Shown here: piece after piece, positions 34,738-47,200 of the stretch
Layout: each line of letters starts with the position of its first letter
Numbering within the stretch: the stretch's first letter is position 1
Source of the DNA: Gnetum montanum
Taxonomy: Eukaryota > Streptophyta > Gnetopsida > Gnetales > Gnetaceae
Length of the DNA stretch: 60,630 nt
Reading direction: 5' to 3'
Assembly (NCBI GenBank): GCA_015680685.1
Contig: MNCI01008033.1
Coordinates: 885,324-945,953 of the forward strand
Made by a program: the position numbers and the translations under genes
Notes under the pieces: generated by a model
Database searches by the model: none
Told to the model about the DNA's origin: nothing
What the model saw: the letters and a program-made list of their open reading frames with translations, nothing else

Positions 34738-35208
34738 ATGGGGGAGATTTCATTGGATATGGAAACCTTTAATGCCAATAACATGTCTTCCACAAATAAA
34801 GATATGAAGAATGTTTACAAACGAAATAGAAGATCATTGCATAAATTAAGGGAGCAAGGCTTAGGTGATACTCATGGTTCTCACTTGGAGAGAAATATTA
34901 CTGGAAAATCTGATATAATTCCAGTTTCTTCAAATCTACCAAACGATGAAATATGCAACTTCGAAAGAAAATGTTTTGGAAATGGAAAGATGTTGCTTAA
35001 TGCAAAATCAAATGGTCTTATTTCCAGTGTTTCTGTTTGTTCACATATTAGTTCCGGAGAAGAATGTCAGTCTCAAAATCTGAAACTGAATCTGAAACTG
35101 GATACGATTTCTGAGAGTGGCAATGAGAATATGGATGATTCTTCTGTCATAATAAAATATAAAGCCCAGCAAGAAGAAGCCAAAGGCATGGATTTAAAAG
35201 AAGATATG
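34738..35208 (+). CDS. PHD gene coding exon 1
   Basis: 157 codons, from ATG right after TTGCAG to AAAGAAGATATG, followed by the donor GTATGT. It encodes the N-terminus with the basic KRNRR motif and a Ser/Asn/Glu-rich linker. The open frame continues into the intron, but the intron texture (T-rich) starts at the donor. Confidence 0.8.
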
Positions 35209-38200
35209 GTATGTGGACACATTCAGTGTTATTCTGATCAGTTTCATTTCTTTAACCAATTCTTTTTTTCTGTGTTTAATTATTATTCAAAAGTTAAATT
35301 GTTTGATATGTCGTTCTGCATGTACATCTTCAGTCACTCATGGCCTACCTTTAAATGGAAGTTTTTTAATGCAGGTGTTATTTCTTCTTTTCCATGCATT
35401 CACTTGTATTTGCTATGGAAAACATGTGATAGAGCGAGTCATGCAAATCATAGATAGAAATGGACCATTAAATTTTCTGAACAGGCTAAAATTTGACTTT
35501 ATTTTGCAGCCAATATTTTACGTTGTTTTGTAGCCCTTTTCCTAGTTTCTGAAGAGCCATTTTATTAAACTCTAAAAATATTTAAAATTGTTATGTTGCT
35601 TGCCATTTGCAACTGATAAACAAGAAAAGATGATGCAAATTTTTTTTCTGAAATGAAGATTCCTTTTTCTTCAAAGTCCATTGAATACTTTTTCTGTATT
35701 AAATACTGCCAAAATTCAATTTATTAGCATTTGAAACTTTGAGGATTATTCGTAAATGTTTATCAGTGCAATAAATCATGGACATCTTTTAGGAGGTAAA
35801 TGAAATTGAAATCTAATACTGGAAGTTCAATAGATTTCTTTTCATATTTAATAAGTGGTGTATCGATCATAAATGGCATCAAGTTCAAATATATTATTTT
35901 ACAGCTCAACATGTGTCCTCTTACAAATGAAACTCTGTATTAAAAAATTAAAATACAAATGGCACTGTCATGGAACAGATTCAATGATCTACTCTATCAC
36001 ATTAGAGACCCATGAAAGTGCAAGAGCTATACATCTTGACACTTGGCTGTCTCTTTTAGCAGTTTGAATCCTTTTTTGCATCTGCGTCCAAATCTATCAA
36101 TCCTTCAATGTTCTGCAAGTGCTGCTGTATTTGGACTTGACTCATAGCAATATAAATGTCCATCTCATATATCTTGACAAGTTAGGTTTTTAAGAGTTTT
36201 TCTGTGAATTACAGTGTTTTCCATTAATTTGTTCTAGTAGGTGTGAAAACTTGCTTAAAAAAGTAGTTGTGGAGTTGTCACAACAGGATTTTTCTTCTTT
36301 CTTCTTTTTGTTTATGTAACATGACTTCATGGAAGTATGGATTGTTTTAAATTAGTGATCTCCCTCATTGCCTAATCATTCTAAAAGTGACAAAACTGTT
36401 TTGCCTGTATAGTTGAATATCAACAAGTAGGCATCAACCACACTAGACTGACCATGGCTGAATATTATTATTGCATTTTAGCTGTACCGATATTTAAATC
36501 TACTGCACTACGTCATATGACACCTGACTCACTTAAATGCCCATATGTATTTCCTTTCAGAAATATCCACTGGGCTCTGTCATCCTAGCTTTGTATTTAT
36601 GTGAATTACATCACGTGCTGTAAATTCACTAGGATCTTCACTGATTTATCCATGATAGAACCATTCAAAGCCTTGCTTGCTTTGCTCATTTGCTGTGAAA
36701 ATGGAGTTCTAAATCTAAAACATTATAACCACAAACCATATTCCAATCCTCACAAAGCCTTTGTAGTTTGGAAAATTGATACAGTTTTTTAAAATCTTGA
36801 TTCTCACTCTAATTTTGCCGTTGCTGATCTTCTCAAAATCTGTCTAGTTTTTGCTAAATTTCCCTGAAAATTCCTGATTTCATATGGTTCAGTACTGAAA
36901 GGTTGATAAATTTACTAGCTGTCATAATAGTATTAGGGAGCTCTATTAAAATTGATATGTTTTGCCAAGCTGATAATAACACCTTAAGGGCAATTAAGAT
37001 TTAACCTTTTCAACTTTTGCAAATTTTTCTCATCTTGTTTTAAATTTTCTTATATTTGGCCAATTTGGCCTTTGCTTATTTCACGTGCCATTCTAATTTT
37101 GTAAGTATCCAGGACATAACCTAGCAAAAAATTGCCAGTTATAGTATGACACCGTATTGTTGCTGTTTCTTATTAGACAAAAGGGTGTATGTCTCTGATA
37201 GTGTTGGATTCCATTAAGATGAACTTTGGTATACAATAAAAGAAAAGGAAATAACACGAAGGCATCTCAAAGCAGAGTTACTTGAATTAGAAACAGAGAA
37301 TTTTGTATTGGAAACACATTTGTCTTCACCAAATGAAGATCCAAGGGTGGAATTCTCTGCACTTAAGGGAAAAAAAACATTTATCTGGCATAAATGGTCT
37401 GGACACTTGAATCCTAAAAGCACGATAGAGGGTTTTGCAGTAGACATTGTTATAGGAGTAAATAATTTTAAGCAAAAAGACAGATGAAGGTGTCATAGTT
37501 GTAGTGAATACAAGATTGTTTACTTCCTTTATCCAACAGGAGAAAAGATTAGCGCTGGACCATTTTGATTAGTCCATACAGAAAAAATAGTGTCTTACAA
37601 AAGGAAAACTGTGCCATAATCATGATTGCAAGAACAATGATTCATCATACTGATCTTTCAATGAAATTCTAGGCAAATGCAGTATATGCTGCAAATTACA
37701 TCCAAAATCATATATTTAATGAACTACATCCACATCGAACACTACATGAAAAGTGGTACAATCAGAGGCCTAATATCACCAAATTTAGACATTTTGGTTG
37801 TATTTATTATGCATTAATCATCATCATCATTGTAGCCTTATCCCAGCTACTTGTATTTATAATGCATTAATAAAAGGGAAAATTTTGAATATGTTTGAAT
37901 GAAGGGGAAAATGCATCTAAGATAGTCATTTGAAAGCAAGGGATAGCACCTTTGTTGTGTAGAAGACTAAAAGGTGTTTGCCTTTGATAGTACTTGATTC
38001 GATGAAGAAATGTTGAAGAAAATTACTTGAGTTAGTAACAGAGAATGGTGTTGTTGCAGAAAGAATCATTTTTAAGAAATGAAGAAGCAAGGACAAAATT
38101 AATTGAAATAGTTGAAAAAGATCGCACATTGAATCAAACAACATCAAACTCATAACCTGAGATAACTGCAGAAAAAACAGTTGAAGAAAGACTAAAGACG

Positions 38201-41200
38201 TAAAAATAGTTTATTGTTAAACTGTATTAATTATGTTAACATCATTGAATTCAATCAACATATTGATCCTGTTATCATTATGAAGTGGATTGATACCATG
38301 AAAGATGGATTGCAACTAAAGATTCTTTTCATTAACTTTGAATCGTAGAAATGATCAACAAAGTTGGTGATCATGCCTAATCAGTCGTCTTCTTGCTCCT
38401 TGAATATTGGTTGTGCATTGTTGCAAATAGGTGAACTTGAATATGACAATTAGGCTCCTTGAACAAAAATGTGCTTTTTTTAAAAACATTAAGAATTTTT
38501 TTTTAAAAAATAGAAGAATATTTAAAATAGAAGGATTAATCCCAGTCCAAAAAAAGCGACCCTATGAACTTGGTCAGTAAAGCAGAAAGTTTAAGAGAGA
38601 ACACGGTGAGATATCCTGAAAGAATAGTAAGTGAAAGTGTGCTGCATTAAAAAAAAATTGGTTGCAAAAACGGTAGGCATGAGAGACACAAGATTTATGT
38701 AGTAAAACCCTGAAGCACATAGAGAAACATCCATGAAGAAGCCATACTTCTATTTCTCAATCAGGCAACAGAAGTGTTCACGTGATGAGCAAGGGATTCA
38801 TCCCTTATTTAGGCCAAACCATGCTTCAAACACAAAGTCCATACTGCCCAATAAGGGATCTAGAAACATCTAGCATATTTCTTTTTAGAAGAATTTTAAT
38901 AGAACGTTTCAGAGGCATTCCTTGGGGAAGAATCCCGAACTCCATTGAAGCATCAAGAAAGTTTCATCCTTATCAATTAATTTTGCATGTAATTAGCTAT
39001 CAATAGGTTCACATTCCTTGCATCATTAAAAACACCATTTTTATCAAGCAATTAAATAACATAAGAGCACTTTCAAGATTTGGCCTCACATATACAACCC
39101 TGGACTCCTTGGTGTGGTGTTGTTGAAATTGATTGCAGTAGCCGTTGTTTTAGCTGGACAAGTTTCAGCTATAAAATTATATGTTGCGGTTTAAGTCAAC
39201 AAGTTTGTCTAAGCTAATTTTAATTTCTTTTTTGGAAAGATTGTGAGTTTTCAGGATTTTACTGCTCTTTGGGAAGTGATTACAATTCCTGAAAGCTAAA
39301 TTATTATTTTTAAATAATTGGAAGAAAAGTTGCCAATGAAGTTTGGTCATTCCTTGAGCTCTCCGTGTATAATTGGATCAGCCAAGCTTTCTGTGATTGC
39401 ATACATGCATGCATTGGTGTCTAGATGTGCATTTGTTTGGTTTTCATGAACATATCTCATTCATGTAGCTCATAAATATCCTTGTTCAAAGGAAGCTAAT
39501 TTCTGCTTTTGGCCACCTTGTTCGGCCTTAAATGCTTGAACTGTTTTCATTTTTGTGCTGTTGCATCCATGCACACTTTCCAAATTCTAACAGCCTCCAT
39601 TTTCCGGGCATCATTGCCTGTCTTAGGGGAAGTTTGTTTATCACTGACTATTCACCATAGCTGGAAATCTGGAACTATTTGGATTCTACTCCCATTTTTG
39701 TTCGTGTCATGACCTGCTGATCTTGCCCTGAGCATTTTCAATAAAAAATGCACATGATACATCTGGCATTGCATTAATTGGCATCACCAACCAATCCTGC
39801 TAATGATGAACAAATCTTTGTAAAGATATTTATTGTGGTCGATTTGTGCAGATGAATTTGGGTTAAAGCATGGTGTCTAGGTTTACCAACGACATTGTTT
39901 TGGGTGGGACCTCAATACCGGAGCCTTACCTAGGATCCATTTGTAGTTCTGGTTTCCTCTTGACATTAACGGAAGCAGAAATTGCAACATAACCTGACAA
40001 GAAAACTTAAACAGATATGCTTGTCTAACACACATGCATATATATAATTGTCATAGTGTATTTCCTTTCATATAATTATCATAGTGAATAAGACCTCAAT
40101 ACCTTGGTCCTACCTAGGATCCATTTGTAGTTCTGATTTTGTCTTAAATGGAAGCAAAACCTGCAAAATAACCCGACAAGGTAAAGCCATAGATAAGGTA
40201 AATGGAAGCAAAATCAGTTGTCTAGCACACATGCAGACATATAATTGTCATAGCATATTTACTTTCATGTTATTTTTTTCTTGAGTAATTAATAGATAAT
40301 TAGATATACATCATCTGTATTATGATGTATCAATGGTGCACAATATGTTATGCCATGGGAGATTTCTTTAGTTAGATTCTGAGAAAAATAAGGTTTATTT
40401 GATATTCAAATAAATGCAAATGGAACCTGGTTTAACACCACCATTTTACAGTTTGGCTGCATATGTAATTTATCCTTGATCATCTTCTGATTGATGTCTA
40501 TGCTCCCAAGGAATTCCAGGCTGTATTCCAAATTTGAAATTTTCTCATTCACAAATTATCTTTTGACCTACTCCATAAAAAAAATATTTTTGTTATGGTA
40601 CGTGGAATATTAGGTGACAGACCTCTCTTCTTTGATTGTTTTCAGTGTTTTGAATTTTTATGGATTATCTTGATTATTGCAGGATGGAAATAGAGAAAAT
40701 TCTGATATTACAAATGGTAGAGACGAAAACTCAATGCATTGTGAAAGTCCAGAAAAAAAAGTAGACTCAAATAATTTTGAAAATGATACGTCAAATGGCA
40801 TTTCAATGCCTACAACTGGTCTTGAGGAAAATGATGAAGAAAGGATTGAAACTAGCGGTCTGCAAAATAGAAATCCTGCAGAGGACGTAGAGGTTGACCA
40901 TTGTCTGGATGAAAATGGAGTTCGATATATTTCATCAATCTCCTCTGGCACAGGATATGAGGATTTAAGAAGTTCTCTTGAGATGGCAATCTCTGGATCC
41001 CTGCAAAATGATAACGAGTCTATCAAGATTGAGAAAGATCATGTTTCGCTGGTTCCAAGACAAAACAATTCTACTGAAACTCACTCTTTGTACTCACATG
41101 CTCTTAATGTGGGCTGCTTTGATGTTTTTAACAAAACAATTTCCTCAAAATGTTTTAAGGATTTGCATTCATTGATCATCTGTGATTTTTATGGCTCACG

Positions 41201-44200
41201 GATTCCTAAGATTCTTGATTTTCAACTGGTTGAATCACGGTTAAAAAGTGGAACTTATGGTGCATCTCCAGACCAATTTGCTGCAGATCTGATTCAGGTG
41301 TTTATTTTACTGTATGCAGATGAATTTGCTATCTTGTTTGAGTAGTTTGCTGCCATGAAGCAATTTTGTTTATTTATTTATTATTTAAAAAATATTGTAT
41401 CGTATTCTGTTACATACATGTAATTCGGGTTTCCTTATTTTGATTTAATAAATTTTGTGCTCAGTTTTGATTTGGCATGAAATTCAATTAGTAATATGCT
41501 ACATTAATGTGAAAGTAACTGCTAACAATAATGTGCCACAGTTCGAAATATTTTTTAAACACACTTGCAAAAGTGCAATGCTTCATAATTGTGTACTCTG
41601 ACCTTTCCTTTCTACATTAACAAATAGGTTATATAATGTCTAGACCATCTACTTCAGCTAATTAATTGATGCTTATCAGGTAATGCAAGAAAAGTCAATG
41701 TATGTTACTGTTGGTAATTTTTTGTTATTTGTTTTGCTATGTTATTTATATGTATCCGTTTAAATGTTCCTTTTCGGGACAGAGAAAGATGATTTCACTT
41801 ATGAATATTAACATTAGGTGAATGTTCTAGTGTTAAAAAATTCTGAAGTGAAATTATTATTGCGTTGCAGTTTTGCGATAACATAGTGAATGCTGGAAAG
41901 AAAGTGGTTAGCTATGCGGAGGAATTAAGAAGATTTTCGGAGAGGGCTTATCAAAGTAAGGTATATCAAAATTTCAACCTTTATTATGTTACAACGTATG
42001 TATCAATCTTCGGTATTTTGGCCGGCTTGTTCTAAGTGTGCATGGATTCAGCGATGAAAATAAATATTTGTCAATGAACTGATTTATTATGTGAATAATG
42101 CACCATTTTGCACCCTCATCTTACAAGGGAATCTGCACTATGACTTTGATTTCTTTAAATTTATCCGTTTTACCTGTTTATGTAACACACTGTATTGCTT
42201 GCTGTTCGCATAAAAACACTTAATGCATTTCAATCTTAATTGGAAGCTTTCAAGACAAGTGAAATACATACTTAAGTATGCATTCTTGTACGAAGATCTG
42301 CATGAACAAATATTGTTGGCTATCATGGTGAACTGGAGTGTATATAACTTTATGTTATGTTTTTGTGTTAATAAAGAAAACCTTTTGTGAAGAGTTCCTA
42401 CGTATGTTCATGAGAACATAGACCGACTGTTGATATTTCATTTCATTTCATGACACGTCCAATCTTCCAAGAACATCATTCTATTAAACATTACACATCA
42501 CATCAAGATGTTCTAAAGCCAATTTTTTAAATTGGTATTCTCATGGAGTCATTTGAAATAAAGGACAAAAACCATGCTGTGAGGAAGACAAATGGAATGA
42601 CTATATTATCGTCTGTTTTGTACAAGACCATGTTAAACAGTGGCAATCTCCTAAGTGATAAGTTGAGTGAGTGAACTTAAACCCTCAACGGAGGAAGAAC
42701 ACACGTTAGCAACCCAGAATATTGTAGCAAAAATAAGTAAGCCCACTGAAGATGGGAACACTCACTAATATATAGAATACTGAGTTTCCAAACAATGGAA
42801 TAAACTTTGATTTATTTTATGAAAGAATGAAATCACCATGTATAACCTATAGCAACGTAATAACAATTTTAACGACCCTGGTGGGGAGACAATTTTAACA
42901 ATATCATCATATTAGTTCAATGATTGTTAGTATAAGTGGTCATTGATGCTGAACATCAAGGAAAAAAAATCAACTTTTGAGTTAACATGAACATTAATGT
43001 CCACTGTTCGATGGTTGCAATTGCCACGTGTGTTATATTTGATTGGACTTGTTTGGGTTTTCTACAATTCGTGGTATTGGTGCACATTTGAAGCAGAGGA
43101 ATAGAGTCTGATCAAAGCATCCTTCAGTGCCTTATATGGCATCTATGGCTTTACCTTATTTTGAGCAACTGATTTTTATGGTATTCATGTGATTATACAT
43201 GCAATTTTTGTAATTGTATATGGTATTCACCTGTCACAAGGAACCCTACTAAAGCATGATTTCATGAAGAGTAGCTTAAGGTTTTCCTATTTTTTTTTAA
43301 GCAAGTGGAAAACCCTAGTTCTATTTTGGCCAGGTCACAACAAAAGTTTCAACAAAAAGACAATACTTCATGAACACAGAAAAGAGATAAAACTTTAATA
43401 CAACATAATGGGGAAGGCCCAACAGTTTTGGGATGCCTTTTTAGGTTTTTATCCTTTTGACCAACCCTAAAACCCTTCCCTCTGGTGTAGGAAAAGGATT
43501 AGGTTTTGCTCACTTTCAAAACTGTCCTCAGAGTATAAAACAATACTTGAAAATTCTTCCATCTTAATTAAATTTGTCAAGATTTTGGACATGCCCAAAC
43601 TCTTATCTTTGTCACTTTTCATAGTTTTCCAAGTGTCCAAAAACATGTAGATAGTGAAGTTTTAATGTTCAAAGTTGTAGACCAAGAAAAAGGCTAGAAA
43701 AGCCAAGACATAGGGTAAAATAGTTCAGAGAAGGCTAAGTTGGAGTAAAAATCTGAAAAAGGAAAGAGAGGATTATAGAGTCTTCATGTGCTTGATGTCA
43801 AACATGGCAAAGTTCTTCCTTCTCACCAACTATAAATAGAGGCCATGGGCTTCATGTTAAAGCACAAGAATGTGAGCAATGAAGCATTGACAATGTTCAA
43901 GATGAATAAAGTGAAGCTTTTCATTCTCCTCTCATGCTTTTTCCTTGATCCATTTGAGAGGGTATAATAGTTTTCTTAGCTCCATGAAGATCACCCCCTT
44001 GACTCATTCCTGCAACAATTGTTCTCTCAATTAACTGCTCTCCCATTGCAGGCTAATTATCTCCAAATTCTCATAATTCCTCTCAAACAATTCTCACAAT
44101 CCTCTCAATTGTTCTCACAAAGCTCACAATTCTCTCAGTTGGCTCTCACAATGTATAGCCGCAAATTTTCTTATGTTTCTCTCAAATCTCTTAAACCATC

Positions 44201-47200
44201 TCTCAAGAATACAAGCCTAAGTTTGCCTCTCAAGAATGGTTGAAGAATGCATCCACGAGATGCTACATTTTATGTTAAATTGTGTTCAATTTCATGCTCT
44301 TTTAAGCTTGATTTATGTATGAGCATGCGTGAAGAGTGTTATGTTTGCAAGTGTTTGGTTATATGGGTAGAGGTGTTTCATTGGCATGGAAGCAATGGTC
44401 TATAATGTATTCCCTCATGCTTTTTCCTCCATGCATGAAGTAGATGTTATGTTTTAAGTTCCATAAGTTTTTTAGATGAAGATTGTAAGTGTTTCAATGA
44501 GGTTTGTTTGCATGGAAAAAATGGGTTGTGTTTTGTTCAAAAAGCTGCAGCCATGAATGGCTCATTTGCCTTCTAAATTCTTAATGATTTTTATTTCAAA
44601 TTGGAGGCCCAAGCCTTGCAAATGCTTGAGGCCATATTGTTCATAAAATCTGAGCACTGATCTTTTGATTTTAGCCCCAAGAATATGATGAATTTTATGT
44701 TAGAAGCATGGACAGTCATGTTTGTTAAATCTCTCTTATATTTCTCAAAGGGCATCCTTAAATTGATATATGCATCTCTTAAACTGGCTTCTCATTTAGT
44801 CAATGTCAAGCCTCTCATGTTTCCAAGAAATTCTGGGCATTTTGTCATTCAATCTATGTTCAAATTAAAGCCTAGTCAACCAAATTGTTCATACATGTTG
44901 GAGCCTATCTGCTTCTTCATTTCAAAATCATGTGGCCCATTCCACTTCATGTAATGCTTTATTTTTCCTATGCAACTATAGATCTGAACCTTAAACATCA
45001 CTTTCAAGCCTGCAGTGCCCTCAATTGGGCTCAATTTACTTCAGGTTTCAAGTTACGACTCTGATTTTTTGTCTTTTTTTTTTTTTTTTCTTTTTGCAAG
45101 ATTTACTACGGTGAAACCATGACTCTTGGTCTGAGCAGAGCCAAGGCCACCACTTGTGGGCAATTCATGGTGAATAACAAAGTTGAGAGGTCTTTCTTTT
45201 GACATTATTTTCGAGTTTTTGGGCCACCATGACTTTGCCATGCCCTATGGTCTCTTAGATGACGACCTTACTACAATCCGTGGTGATGATGACGGCTAAC
45301 TCTAGGACTTGTAGTCTATTCTAAATGGATGCAGAGGTAAATTTCAGATTTTTTATAGTTTTAGAGGCCACCATGGTCTGTGGCGAAGGCCACCATGATC
45401 ACAACACCATTCAAGGTTTGTGCAATTTCACATGTTGGGCATTTTTGACACTGTTTTTGCAGGATTTCAGCCATCACAAACTGGCCATGACCCATGGTCA
45501 GGCCATCATGACTGCTCCACAACCCATGGTTTGCCCATGTTTGCACCTTGACCAGTCCTCCAGTCATGGTCTATTTGTATTCAAATTTTTAGAGTGAATT
45601 TCATATTTCTGATTCTGGGTGGCTGAGGAGGACCTTGCTTACGTTGTGCAACTTTAACATACATCTGCTAAGCATAAACCCAACTCATGTACTACTCCAT
45701 GTTTTTTACTTTGTTAACCATTGTTTGTCTTTTGAAAATTCCTTCTATAATGTGCCAAATCATGTCATAGTACCATAGCTACATCCACAAATATTCTAGT
45801 TTGTGTTGCTTCTGCCGAGGACACACAAGTTTCTTTGTTGCCATAATGGATATTAGACACATCATGGAAAATTGCATAAACCTTTGCTTGTCTATTATTA
45901 AGCTCATTTAGATGTCATTCCTTAATGAACTAAGATATATTGTGTTAAGTCAGTTGCATTCAACCTAACATTTGTTGAAATTGTTGTGAGTTTTTGGGCA
46001 ATGTGAAAATTTTGTTCTTCTTGTGTTTTTGATGTTTGCAAAATCATGTAGTTAGAAAAGTGTAAAAGTTAAAGTTATGTACCACGAAGTTATAAAAAGG
46101 TAGGAAAGGCTAGGAAAAGTAATGTTTGGAGAACAATTTTGTAAAAAGATGGATAATATTTAACATGAAAAAGGGGCCAAGCTCCTCTCCCCATCTATAA
46201 ATAGAGGCCACAAACTGCATTGTAGAGACACCTCGGAGCAATGAAGAGTTGAAGATGAGTGCTGTTAATTTTTTCTTCCTTATTCGTTGTTCCATTTTTG
46301 ACTCTTTTGCTTCCTTCCATTATTGTTGCTCATTCAAGCTCCAATTCTCACATTCTTGCAGCCATAATCCTCCCAGTTTTACATAAATGCTCTCCCAATT
46401 TCAAAGTCAATCTGACAACCCATTTTACAATTGTATCTCACAATCAATTTCTCAATTTTACAAGCATTTCATAATGAATCCTCAATCCCATTTCACAATT
46501 TGTCTCACAAAAGATTTCTGGAAGAATATTAAAAAGAATGTATCCAAGAGATGCTAGATTTTATGGTTTTATTTCATTCCTTTATGTTTAGTTTCTTTGC
46601 ATGAATTTAGATGAAGAATGTTTAAGTTTCAAGGGTTTGTCTCAATGGTAATAAGCATTTTCTTGGCTTCCCAAGCCAAGTTTAGGGTTCACAATTTGAT
46701 GTATTCACAATTTATACGTTGCAATGAAGGTTCAGAAGGTTATATGTGATTATGCTTGAAGTGATGAAGCCCGTTATTGTTTGTCGTCTTTTCTTTAATG
46801 TGGTCCATTTCAATATATAGAAGATGCCTATCATTTCAGGCCTTGATTTCCATACATCTATGTCTCATTCGTTTTTGCCTAACTTGTTGTAAAGATGTAT
46901 GTTCCATTTTGAATGATGTGGGCATAATTTCAAGGTAGATTTCGCATCTCAAGGGTTCACTACGACTTGCGGTAGACTTTTCTAGAGAGCATGACTTGAT
47001 TGCAACCTATGATCAACTCACAGCTAAGACAACATTTTAAGTCCAAATGCTAGGATAGTTCATGGCTACAACTCATGGTCCATCCACTGTGAGCAGTTTC
47101 AACATTTTTGTATGGATTGCGAGCCCCACTGCAAGTGCAGTTTTTTGAGTACTGTGACTCTGCCACGACTTATGGTCAGGTTGTGGTTTTACTAGGGGCC

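Larger units (their letters stand above)
35209..40682 (+). other. Intron of 5474 bp holding a copia relic
   Basis: Begins GTATGT and ends ATTGCAG. It carries the copia remnant at about 37150-38480 and a tandem duplication at 39908-40272. The rest is T-rich with no recognisable gene. Confidence 0.75.

Noticed and set aside
35209-35533. Extension of the first coding exon and an overlapping 106-codon frame
   Set aside because: The sequence after GTATGT is T-rich, intron-like and encodes a hydrophobic nonsense peptide; exon 2 joins in phase from 35208.
41956-41960. GTAAGG as the main donor of exon 3
   Set aside because: It would break the reading frame with exon 4, whereas the GTATAT donor keeps phase 0 throughout; kept only as an alternative site.
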